The position numbers and the translations under genes are program-made. DNA of 18,102 nt, from positions 1 through 18,102 of the forward strand of contig CADCPP010000056.1 of NCBI GenBank assembly GCA_902803355.1. The letters are read 5' to 3'. Positions within the stretch are counted from its first letter, which is position 1, and each line of letters begins with the position of its first letter. Under the pieces are notes generated by a model. That model searched no databases. It had not been told where the DNA came from and saw only the letters and a program-made list of their open reading frames with translations. Shown in pieces: positions 6,609 through 13,425 of this stretch. The stretch comes from an uncultured Lachnospiraceae bacterium. Lineage in GTDB: Bacteria > Bacillota > Clostridia > Lachnospirales > Lachnospiraceae.

Positions 6609-7196
6609 ATGAAGAAGGGAAAATCGTTTGAGATCGCCAGCGCGGAAGATGTGGTTCGCCGCGTGACTTCCTGGGTCACCGACATCATTTTGGTCGCACT
6701 TCTGGCTTTTTCCCTTTCCTGGGCATTCGGAAGCCGCATCACCATGGACGGCGGCTCCATGTCGCCCCTGCTTTCCGGAGGCGAGAAGGTCTGCATCAAC
6801 CGTCTGAAAGGAAAACTGCTTCCGATCGAACGCTTTGATATTGCAGCCTACTCGGCTGGTGATGAGGGCACGATCTATATCAAGCTGGTCCTTGCGCTTC
6901 CCGGAGAGACGATCCAGATCAAAGACGGCAAAGTCTATATCGATCAGGAGCTGCTGAGCGATGAGCGCCTTACTTTTTCCATTCCCAACGCAGGGATAGC
7001 GGAAGAACCGGTGATCCTTGGGGAAGGAGAGTACTTTGTGATCGGGCGCAGCACGGATGCGAGCCGGGACTCCCGCTTTGCCGAGGTCGGCAATATCCGC
7101 TTAGACCAGTTTATCGGGACGGTATGGCTTCGTTATTCCCCTTTTTCACACTTCGGTCTGATCAAAGAGCAGACGGCAGATCAGGAGGCATCATGA
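6609..7196 (+). CDS. Divergent type I signal peptidase (degenerate box E)
   Basis: A 195-aa member of the S26 signal peptidase family: short cytoplasmic N-terminus, one membrane span (about 24-40), then an extracytoplasmic catalytic domain. The catalytic Ser is Ser50 (MDGGSMSP) and the general-base Lys is Lys92 (IYIKLVLALPGE), so the dyad is intact. However, the usual K-R after this lysine is K-L, and the conserved GDNRxxSxDSR box is changed to GRSTDASRDSR (146-156). It may be a specialised or weakly active paralogue of the canonical peptidase encoded 1.9 kb downstream. ATG 6609 follows AAAGGAG; longer in-frame starts would lie inside rplS. Its ATGA overlap couples it to the C45 gene. Confidence 0.88.
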   Translation: MKKGKSFEIASAEDVVRRVTSWVTDIILVALLAFSLSWAFGSRITMDGGSMSPLLSGGEKVCINRLKGKLLPIERFDIAAYSAGDEGTIYIKLVLALPGETIQIKDGKVYIDQELLSDERLTFSIPNAGIAEEPVILGEGEYFVIGRSTDASRDSRFAEVGNIRLDQFIGTVWLRYSPFSHFGLIKEQTADQEAS

Positions 7197-8209
7197 GACA
7201 GTTTACGGTAAGCGGAACTCCTTATGAAATGGGAGTACAGACAGCAAAGGCATTTTACGAGTATTTAAAAACGGTCAGAGAGGTTTATGAAGAAAAAAGC
7301 CGCATCCCGTCCGTTCGTGACAGCGTGCTGAGACTGGAAGAGACGCTGAAAGTCGAGTATCCTGATGCCTATCAGGAGATCCTCGGCCGTGCGGAAGGCG
7401 CCGAAATGAGCAAGGCGGCTGCGCTACTGATGTTCTTTCCGGAGTTCTTCAAACGGATCGACGGCTGCACCACTCTGATGCTGCGCCGGAAGGATGGAAA
7501 ATTTCTCTTTTCCCACAACGAAGATGACAAAGGCTATGACCATGAGAATACGGCATTGGTGACTTATGATTACGGTGATCATGTCATCGTCGGATTTACT
7601 ATGGCAGAGAAGCTGACAGGCTATGCCTTTGGCTGGAACAGCTACGGCCTCCTGTATTCGAGCAACTATATCTATGATACAAAGATCGATCTGAACAACG
7701 TTTCCCGCTACATCATGGTCCGTGATGTGATGAACGCGAAAACGCTGGAGGAAGCGGTCTACAGACTGTCCCGCATGCGGGTCGCTTCTGCCTTCAGCCT
7801 GAATCTGTACGACAGAAATGAGGACCGCGCCGTCAATGTGGAAAAAGACATCGATGCGGTTTATGTCACGGAGATCGGAGAGCGCTACGCGCGGGCAAAC
7901 CATTTCACCACACGGAAGGATGCCCTCCTGCCTGAGCCGTACGCAAGTTCCGCCTTCCGTGATGCCAAAGTCAATGAACTGATCCCTTCTGTTGACGCAG
8001 AGAGCGCGCAGATCGAAGATCTTCAGCGGATCCTTTCCTATGCGGAAGAGGATTATTATCGCTGCGTCTATAAAGATCCGAACCATTTCCCGCACAAGGA
8101 ACTCAGTGTGACTGTTGCCAATTTCAATTATGACGGGCTGACGGACCAGATCGTGATCCGCGACTGCTTTGACGGCAGCGTACTGCGCTTCCCTTGCCCG
8201 AAAGCCTAA
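7193..8209 (+). CDS. C45-family (acyltransferase-like) Ntn hydrolase
   Basis: A 338-aa protein resembling the C45 autoproteolytic family, which includes fungal acyl-CoA:6-aminopenicillanate acyltransferase and bacterial relatives that cleave or transfer amide-linked acyl groups. The key motif DGCTT occurs at 90-94, so Cys92 is the expected nucleophile exposed by self-cleavage after Gly91; FSHNEDD (106-112) matches the conserved N-x-D region downstream of it. About 91 residues would be the propeptide. I see no signal peptide or membrane span, so it is likely cytoplasmic. The ATG at 7193 overlaps the signal peptidase stop by 4 nt, with CAGGAGG upstream. Substrate is unknown; bile-salt, N-acyl amino acid or beta-lactam-like amides are family-level possibilities only. 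Confidence 0.82.
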   Translation: MRQFTVSGTPYEMGVQTAKAFYEYLKTVREVYEEKSRIPSVRDSVLRLEETLKVEYPDAYQEILGRAEGAEMSKAAALLMFFPEFFKRIDGCTTLMLRRKDGKFLFSHNEDDKGYDHENTALVTYDYGDHVIVGFTMAEKLTGYAFGWNSYGLLYSSNYIYDTKIDLNNVSRYIMVRDVMNAKTLEEAVYRLSRMRVASAFSLNLYDRNEDRAVNVEKDIDAVYVTEIGERYARANHFTTRKDALLPEPYASSAFRDAKVNELIPSVDAESAQIEDLQRILSYAEEDYYRCVYKDPNHFPHKELSVTVANFNYDGLTDQIVIRDCFDGSVLRFPCPKA

Positions 8210-8234
8210 AATAATCCATCAGCAAGGTGAGAAA

Positions 8235-9074
8235 ATGATCAACTGGTATCCCGGACATATGACCAAAGCCAGACGGGCGATGGAAGAGGATCTTAAACTG
8301 GTGGATATGATCCTCGAGATCCGTGACGCCAGAGTGCCGCGGTCCAGTTTAAACCCGGATATTGCAGAACTCGGCAGAAATAAACGCCGTATTCTGCTGT
8401 TAAATAAGGCAGATCTTGCCGATGCGGCTCTGACCGCGGAGTGGATCAGCGCGTTAAGCAGCGAGTCCGTCACGGTCCTTTCCGCAGACGCGCGCAGCTT
8501 GGCCAGTGTCAAGGCTGTGAGGCGGCAGATGGATCAGGCATCCGCGGAAAAAGCGGAAAAAGATAAGCGGCGCGGCATCGTCAGCCGGCCGGTACGCATC
8601 ATGGTCGTGGGGATCCCGAATGTGGGCAAATCGACCCTGATCAATTCACTGGCGGGGAGAGCCTCCGCAAAGACCGGTGACAAGCCGGGAGTGACACGCG
8701 GAAATCAGTGGATCCGTCTGGGAAAGACCGTTGAACTCCTGGATACGCCCGGTATCCTCTGGCCGAAATTTGAGGATCCTGCCGTCGGGATGCACCTTGC
8801 TCTTATCGGGTCCATCAACGATGATATCCTTCCTGTGGAAGAACTCGCATCGGACGGAATAGCGCTCCTTGCGCAGCGTTATCCTCAGGCGCTTGCCGCA
8901 AAATACGGGGAGCTGCCCACTCAGCCTTATGAGGCGTTGGTGCAGATCGCAGAGAAAAACCAGCTGCGCAAAAAGGGCGGTGATCCCGATACGGAAAAGG
9001 CCGCGGCACGTTTTCTGGATGATCTTCGGAAAGGCCGGCTCGGCGCACTTACCCTGGAAGATCCATCCGTTTAA
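8235..9074 (+). CDS. rbgA: Ribosome biogenesis GTPase RbgA (YlqF)
   Basis: A 279-aa circularly permuted GTPase required for a late step of 50S assembly in Firmicutes. It begins INWYPGHMTKA, the family hallmark. Motif order is permuted: G4 NKAD (57-60), G5 SA (83-84), G1 GIPNVGKST (126-134), G2 PGVTRG (151-156), G3 DTPG (170-173). The C-terminal helical domain follows. AAGGTGAG at 8224-8231 sets the ATG at 8235; in-frame upstream starts lie inside the C45 gene. The usual rplS-lepB-rbgA neighbourhood is kept but with the C45 gene inserted. Its stop overlaps the lepB ribosome binding site. Confidence 0.97.
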   Translation: MINWYPGHMTKARRAMEEDLKLVDMILEIRDARVPRSSLNPDIAELGRNKRRILLLNKADLADAALTAEWISALSSESVTVLSADARSLASVKAVRRQMDQASAEKAEKDKRRGIVSRPVRIMVVGIPNVGKSTLINSLAGRASAKTGDKPGVTRGNQWIRLGKTVELLDTPGILWPKFEDPAVGMHLALIGSINDDILPVEELASDGIALLAQRYPQALAAKYGELPTQPYEALVQIAEKNQLRKKGGDPDTEKAAARFLDDLRKGRLGALTLEDPSV

Positions 9075-9082
9075 GGAGAATT

Positions 9083-9658
9083 ATGGCAAAGAATGAACAG
9101 GAACCGGAGATCCTCGAGCCCCGGAAACCACTGATCAAAGACCTCTTATCCACGCTGCTCAGCCTTGCGCTCATGGCAGCGGTGGTCCTGTTTATCTTAA
9201 ATTACGTCGGCAGCCGCATCAGCGTCGACGGCACCAGCATGTATCCGACTCTTCATGACAAGGATCAGCTGATCGAAGATAAACTCACCTATTCCTTTAT
9301 CCGGAAACCGGAGCGTTTTGAGATCGTGATCTTCCGCCCGAAGAACGATCCCGGCACCTACTACATCAAGCGCGTGATCGGCCTGCCCGGCGAGACCGTG
9401 CAGATCATCGATTCCGTGATCTATATCAACGGAGAATCGCTTGAAGAAAACTACGGACAGGGCGTCTATTTCCTTGCCGGTTCCGCGGCTGACCCCGTTG
9501 TGCTTGGCGATGACGAATACTTTGTCCTCGGAGACAACCGCAACAACAGTATCGACAGCCGCTATGCCGTAGGCAAGGTGAAGAGAGAACAGATCACCGG
9601 GCGTGCCGTTTTCCGCTTCTGGCCCTTCAGTTCGTTTGGCAGTCTGAAAGGCCGGTGA
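9083..9658 (+). CDS. lepB: Signal peptidase I (canonical)
   Basis: A 191-aa membrane-anchored peptidase that removes signal peptides from exported proteins. Cytoplasmic N-terminus, one membrane span (about 24-41), Ser52 in VDGTSMYPTL, Lys96 in YYIKRVIGLPGE, and an intact GDNRNNSIDSR box (150-160), so all catalytic boxes are present. AAGGAG at 9073-9078 sets the ATG 8 nt after the rbgA stop. It is the functional counterpart against which the degenerate paralogue upstream should be compared. Confidence 0.97.
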   Translation: MAKNEQEPEILEPRKPLIKDLLSTLLSLALMAAVVLFILNYVGSRISVDGTSMYPTLHDKDQLIEDKLTYSFIRKPERFEIVIFRPKNDPGTYYIKRVIGLPGETVQIIDSVIYINGESLEENYGQGVYFLAGSAADPVVLGDDEYFVLGDNRNNSIDSRYAVGKVKREQITGRAVFRFWPFSSFGSLKGR

Positions 9659-9669
9659 CCCGAGGCACT

Positions 9670-10299
9670 ATGGCAAGGCGGACACTGGAAGAAGAGCGCG
9701 CGCGGGAATACGCTCTGATGCGCTATGAAAGAGAATATGAGGCGGAAGGCCTGATCGCCGGGATCGATGAAGCAGGCCGCGGACCTCTCGCGGGTCCCGT
9801 GGTCGCCGCAGCGGTGATCCTATATCCCGGCGCAGAGATCCTCGGCATCAACGATTCCAAAAAGCTGAGTGAAAAAGCGCGGGAAGCGCTGTATCCGGAG
9901 ATCCTGGAGCGTTCCATGGCAGTCGGTATCGGCATCGTCAGCGCAGGCAGGATCGATGAGATCAATATTCTTCAGGCAACCTATGAGGCCATGCGAAAAG
10001 CGGTTTCGCAGCTTTGCTTTCAGCCGGACGTTCTGCTGGTCGATGCCGTGACGATCCCCGGGATCGGCATCAGGCAGGTGCCGATCATCAAAGGTGACGC
10101 GAAGAGCCTGTCGATCGGGGCGGCCAGTATTATTGCCAAAGTCACCCGTGACCGGATGATGCGCGAGCTGGATGAAGTATATCCGGAATACGGATTTGCC
10201 GCTCATAAAGGTTATGGGACGGCAGTGCATATTGCGGCATTGAAGGAATACGGTCCCTGCCCGATCCACAGAACCAGCTTTATTTCCCATTTTGTTTGA
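9670..10299 (+). CDS. rnhB: Ribonuclease HII
   Basis: A 209-aa nuclease that cuts RNA in RNA-DNA hybrids and removes single misinserted ribonucleotides. GIDEAGRGPLAGPVVAAAV (31-49) carries the first acidic residues (Asp33, Glu34); DSKKLSEK, the LLVDAV aspartate, and GDAKSLSIGAASIIAKVTRD complete the catalytic motifs. Two starts are possible: ATG 9670 with GAGG just ahead, or GTG 9655 overlapping the lepB stop by 4 nt (+5 aa). I prefer the ATG. Part of the lepB-rnhB-yraN run. Confidence 0.96.
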   Translation: MARRTLEEERAREYALMRYEREYEAEGLIAGIDEAGRGPLAGPVVAAAVILYPGAEILGINDSKKLSEKAREALYPEILERSMAVGIGIVSAGRIDEINILQATYEAMRKAVSQLCFQPDVLLVDAVTIPGIGIRQVPIIKGDAKSLSIGAASIIAKVTRDRMMRELDEVYPEYGFAAHKGYGTAVHIAALKEYGPCPIHRTSFISHFV

Positions 10300-10322
10300 C
10301 TGTCCCGCGTATAAAGACTTAT

Positions 10323-10344
10323 AACGGCTTTAAGGGCCGTTTTT
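10323..10344 (+). terminator. Weak intrinsic terminator/attenuator before yraN
   Basis: AACGGC (10323-10328) pairs with GCCGTT (10336-10341) across a 7-nt loop and runs into a T-stretch (five T at 10340-10344). The 5' arm can instead pair as ACGGCTTTA (10324-10332) with TAAAGCCGT (10366-10374), right before the yraN ribosome binding site, and GGCCG (10335-10339) with CGGCC (10345-10349). These folds are mutually exclusive. It could be a leaky terminator or an attenuator between rnhB and yraN. Confidence 0.45.
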
Positions 10345-10392
10345 CGGCCTCTGAGGGCCATGTTATAAAGCCGTAACCCCCGGAAAGGAAAA

Positions 10393-10749
10393 ATGAACAA
10401 ACGAAAAGTCGGCGGCCGCTATGAAGAGGCCGCCGCCCTGTGGCTGCAGAAAAAAGGCTGCCGCCTTCTGGAGAAGAACTTCCGCATTCGCAGCGGGGAG
10501 ATCGATCTCATCATGGAAGACGGCAGCACGATCGTATTTGTTGAGGTGAAATTCCGCGGCGGAAAAGGCTACGGAAGCGGCGAGGAACATGTCGGCAGAC
10601 GGAAGCAGGAGAGGATCATCCGGGTAGCCCGCTATTTTCTTTTGCGTTATGGTCTGTCAGACCGTTACTGCCGCTTTGACGTGATCTCGATCGACGGGCA
10701 GGGCCGGATCACGCATTACGAAAACGCATTTGAGATCACGCAGGAGTAA
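10393..10749 (+). CDS. yraN: YraN family (UPF0102) predicted nuclease-fold protein
   Basis: A 118-aa UPF0102 protein with a PD-(D/E)XK-type nuclease fold and uncertain physiological role. The motif GEIDLIMED (35-43) followed by VFVEVKFR (48-55) gives the E36, D38, E51, K53 pattern typical of the fold. It begins NKRKVGGRYEEAAALWL, matching the family's GxxGExxAxxxL start. AAAGG at 10383-10387 precedes the ATG. It is the last gene of this operon and converges on prs with a 10-nt gap. Confidence 0.93.
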   Translation: MNKRKVGGRYEEAAALWLQKKGCRLLEKNFRIRSGEIDLIMEDGSTIVFVEVKFRGGKGYGSGEEHVGRRKQERIIRVARYFLLRYGLSDRYCRFDVISIDGQGRITHYENAFEITQE

Positions 10750-10759
10750 GACAGCGAGG

Positions 10760-11950
10760 TCAGACCTTCGAATTCCGAAGGATCAGTTCCTGAAGCTTGG
10801 CGGTCGGGGTGATCACGGTCGTGACTGCGACGTTGTGGTTCATGGTATCGATGATCTTGGAAAGATATACGCTCAGATCGGCTTCGATGAACCAGGGCCG
10901 CTCATTTAACTGCGGGGTGTGATAGATCAGGTTTGTGGAGACCAGATAATCAAACACACCGTCCTCGTAAGCTTTGTCGAATTCCTCGAGCCCCTCGGTA
11001 AACAGCGGGAACGTGACCGCCATGATCACTTTTTTCGCTTTTCTTTCTTTCAGTGCCGCGGCGGCTTCCAGCATGCTCGTTCCTGTGGAGATCAGATCGT
11101 CCAGGATCAGGACCGTCTTGTTTTCCACATCCGGGCCGAGATATTCCAGTTCAACGGTAGGATGGCGGCCGTCAGGAAGGGTCACGGTATAATCCTTACG
11201 TTTATAGAACATGCCCATGCCGACGCCGATATTGTTGGCCAGGAAGATCCCGCGGCTCATGGCGCCTTCATGCGGCGCGATCACGACGAGTTCGTCCTTG
11301 TCGGTCTTAAATCCTCCGAATTTGCGCTCCAGCGCTTTAAGAAGCTGGTAGATCGGAGAGTAGTCGTCAAGATCATGCGTAGGGATCGCATTCATGACGC
11401 GGGGATCGTGGGCATCAAAGGTGATGATATTGGCAACGCCCAGATCCTTCAGTTCGTTCAGGGCCACGGCGCAGTCAAGGGATTCGCGGTTTTCACGCTT
11501 GTGCTGCCGGCTCATATAGAGGAAGGGCATGATCACACTGACGCGGTGCGCACTGGTCATGGCCGCAGCAATGATGCGCTTTAAATCCTGGAAATGATCA
11601 TCGGGAGAGTAGTAATGGGTCTGGCCGCTGATCTTGAAGCTCATGGAGTTGTTGGTCACATCGCTGATAATGAACAGATCGCTTCCGCGCACGGAAGAGT
11701 GGATCACGCCTTTGGCTTCACCGGAGCCGAAGCGCGGGCAGCTGGCTTCCGCAAGATAGGAAGGGGTGTCATAGCCGCGGCTTGTGACCGTTGGATCGAT
11801 CGTGCTGTACTTGTTCAGGTAACCGCGCCGCATATCGACGATGGTTTTATCCACCTTTTCGATCAGAGGACGGCAGTTTTCCATGGCAATGATCTTTAAC
11901 GGCGCGATCGGCTGGCGGTTTTTGAAATAAAACGTGGATTCTTTTTTCAT
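10760..11950 (-). CDS. prs: Ribose-phosphate pyrophosphokinase, long divergent form
   Basis: A 396-aa PRPP synthetase: ribose 5-phosphate plus ATP gives PRPP for purine, pyrimidine, histidine and NAD synthesis. The PRPP-binding loop LILDDLISTGTSM (281-293) is clear; ITFDAHDPRVMNAIP (176-190) stands where common enzymes have DLHxxQIQGFF, and SRQHKRENRES (147-157) where they have RQDRK. It is about 80 residues longer than standard Prs, mainly at the N-terminus, a form I associate with Clostridia. ATG at 11950 is chosen for AAAGGG six bases upstream; a longer in-frame start at 12010 lies inside the promoter. It ends tail-to-tail with yraN. Confidence 0.93.
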   Translation of the reverse strand: MKKESTFYFKNRQPIAPLKIIAMENCRPLIEKVDKTIVDMRRGYLNKYSTIDPTVTSRGYDTPSYLAEASCPRFGSGEAKGVIHSSVRGSDLFIISDVTNNSMSFKISGQTHYYSPDDHFQDLKRIIAAAMTSAHRVSVIMPFLYMSRQHKRENRESLDCAVALNELKDLGVANIITFDAHDPRVMNAIPTHDLDDYSPIYQLLKALERKFGGFKTDKDELVVIAPHEGAMSRGIFLANNIGVGMGMFYKRKDYTVTLPDGRHPTVELEYLGPDVENKTVLILDDLISTGTSMLEAAAALKERKAKKVIMAVTFPLFTEGLEEFDKAYEDGVFDYLVSTNLIYHTPQLNERPWFIEADLSVYLSKIIDTMNHNVAVTTVITPTAKLQELILRNSKV

Positions 11951-11981
11951 GAGGGACCCTTTCGATGATTTTCTGGTGCAA

Positions 11982-12010
11982 ATAGTAGCACTTTCATCTG
12001 GAAATGGCAA
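11982..12010 (-). promoter_or_regulatory. Promoter of prs
   Basis: Reading the minus strand: -35 TTGCCA (plus 12010-12005), 17-nt spacer, -10 TACTAT (plus 11987-11982). The leader to the ATG is about 25 nt. The -35 box lies in the spacer of the divergent promoter. Confidence 0.7.
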
Positions 12011-12027
12011 GGTAAATATGCTAAAAT
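11999..12027 (+). promoter_or_regulatory. Promoter of the DUF512-der-plsY operon
   Basis: -35 TGGAAA at 11999-12004, 17-nt spacer, -10 TAAAAT at 12022-12027 preceded by TG at 12019-12020 (extended -10). Its -35 box directly abuts the -35 of the prs promoter on the other strand, so polymerase cannot occupy both at once. Confidence 0.6.
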
Positions 12028-12060
12028 TAATCCGCCTTCGGGCAGATAGGTTGGTTTTTT

Positions 12061-13425
12061 ATGAAAAAGCATAAAATCATTCAGGTCCTGCCCGGATCGG
12101 CAGGGGAAGAACTTGAGATCTTGCCCGGCTGGTACGTGCTCAGTGTCAACGGGACGGAGATCGAAGATATTTTTGACTATAATTATCTCTGCGAGACCGA
12201 TCACGTCGATCTGCTGGTCGAGACCTCTGAAGGAGAAGAGATCCTTTACGATATCGATAAAGAGGAAGACGAGGATCTGGGCCTGGTCTTTGAAAACGGC
12301 CTGATGGACGAATACCGTTCCTGCCGCAACAAGTGTATTTTCTGCTTTATCGATCAGATGCCGCCGGGCATGCGGGAAACGCTTTATTTTAAAGATGATG
12401 ACTCCCGCCTCTCTTTCCTGCAGGGAAATTATGTCACGCTCACCAATCTGTCCGACAAGGACCTGGACCGCATCATCCGCTACCGCATGGAACCGATCAA
12501 TATTTCCGTGCATACCATGGATCCGGCCCTCCGCTGCCGCATGCTGCATAACCGCTTTGCCGGAGAAGCCCTGAAAAAGATCGATACCCTGTATGATGCC
12601 GGGATCACCATGAACGGGCAGATCGTCTGCTGTCCGGACTGGAATGACGGTGATGAACTGGACAGTACGCTCGAAAAGCTTTCCCGTTATGCGCCCATCA
12701 TGCAGAGCGTTTCGGTCGTCCCTGTGGGACTGACGAAATACCGGGACGGTCTGGAAAAACTGCGTCCGTTTACTTCAGAAGAGGCGGGGAGAACGATCGA
12801 TATCATCGAGAAATGGCAGAAGATCATGATTGCGCGCTGCGGCCTGCACTTTGTCCATGCCAGTGATGAATTCTATCTGCTTGCCGGACGGGAGCTTCCG
12901 GAAGAAGCCCGCTATGACGGCTATCTGCAGCTGGAAAACGGCGTTGGGATGATGCGGCTGTTCTCGGATCAGTTCGATGCTGCATTAAAGCGTTTCAGAA
13001 GCTGCAGGGAAAAACGCTCTATTACCGTAGTCACCGGCATGCTGGCCGCGCCCATGCTGAAGGAAAAAGCGGCTGCCCTGATGACAAAATTCCCCTCCGT
13101 GAAAGTCGATGTCGTTCCTATAAAGAATCATTTCTTTGGGGAAAGTATCACGGTGGCGGGACTGGTCACCGGGCAGGATCTGATCGCGCAGCTTAAAGAA
13201 CACGGCACCGGAGATCTGGTCCTCATCCCCATGACGATGCTTCGGAGCGGAGAGGATGTGTTTCTGGATGATGTTCACGTTTCCGATGCGGAAAAAGCCC
13301 TTGGGGTGCCATTCTTTGCCGCGGAATGTGACGGGGAAAGCCTGGTCAGAGCGCTTCTCGGCAAGCGGAAAACAACGGGACCAGAGCAATTCCGTCCCTA
13401 TGAATTAAAGGAGAAATACGAATGA
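12061..13425 (+). CDS. DUF512 radical-SAM protein with PDZ-like N-terminus
   Basis: A 454-aa protein. An N-terminal PDZ-like segment (about 4-60, VLPGSAGEELEILPGWYVLSVNG) is followed by CRNKCIFC (Cys88, Cys92, Cys95), a CxxxCxxC cluster-binding motif of the radical-SAM type, a TIM-barrel-like middle and a C-terminal DUF512 region with GEDVFLDDVHVSDAEKALG. The family is conserved in Clostridia beside der but its reaction is unknown to me. The ATG has only a weak upstream AGG, so the start is set mainly by the PDZ-like sequence beginning KKHKIIQVLPGS. It overlaps der by 4 nt (ATGA). Confidence 0.9.
   Translation: MKKHKIIQVLPGSAGEELEILPGWYVLSVNGTEIEDIFDYNYLCETDHVDLLVETSEGEEILYDIDKEEDEDLGLVFENGLMDEYRSCRNKCIFCFIDQMPPGMRETLYFKDDDSRLSFLQGNYVTLTNLSDKDLDRIIRYRMEPINISVHTMDPALRCRMLHNRFAGEALKKIDTLYDAGITMNGQIVCCPDWNDGDELDSTLEKLSRYAPIMQSVSVVPVGLTKYRDGLEKLRPFTSEEAGRTIDIIEKWQKIMIARCGLHFVHASDEFYLLAGRELPEEARYDGYLQLENGVGMMRLFSDQFDAALKRFRSCREKRSITVVTGMLAAPMLKEKAAALMTKFPSVKVDVVPIKNHFFGESITVAGLVTGQDLIAQLKEHGTGDLVLIPMTMLRSGEDVFLDDVHVSDAEKALGVPFFAAECDGESLVRALLGKRKTTGPEQFRPYELKEKYE

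Noticed and set aside
10919..11584. Plus-strand frame of 221 codons opposite prs
   Set aside because: Shadow of prs; His/Asp/Gly-rich and no family.
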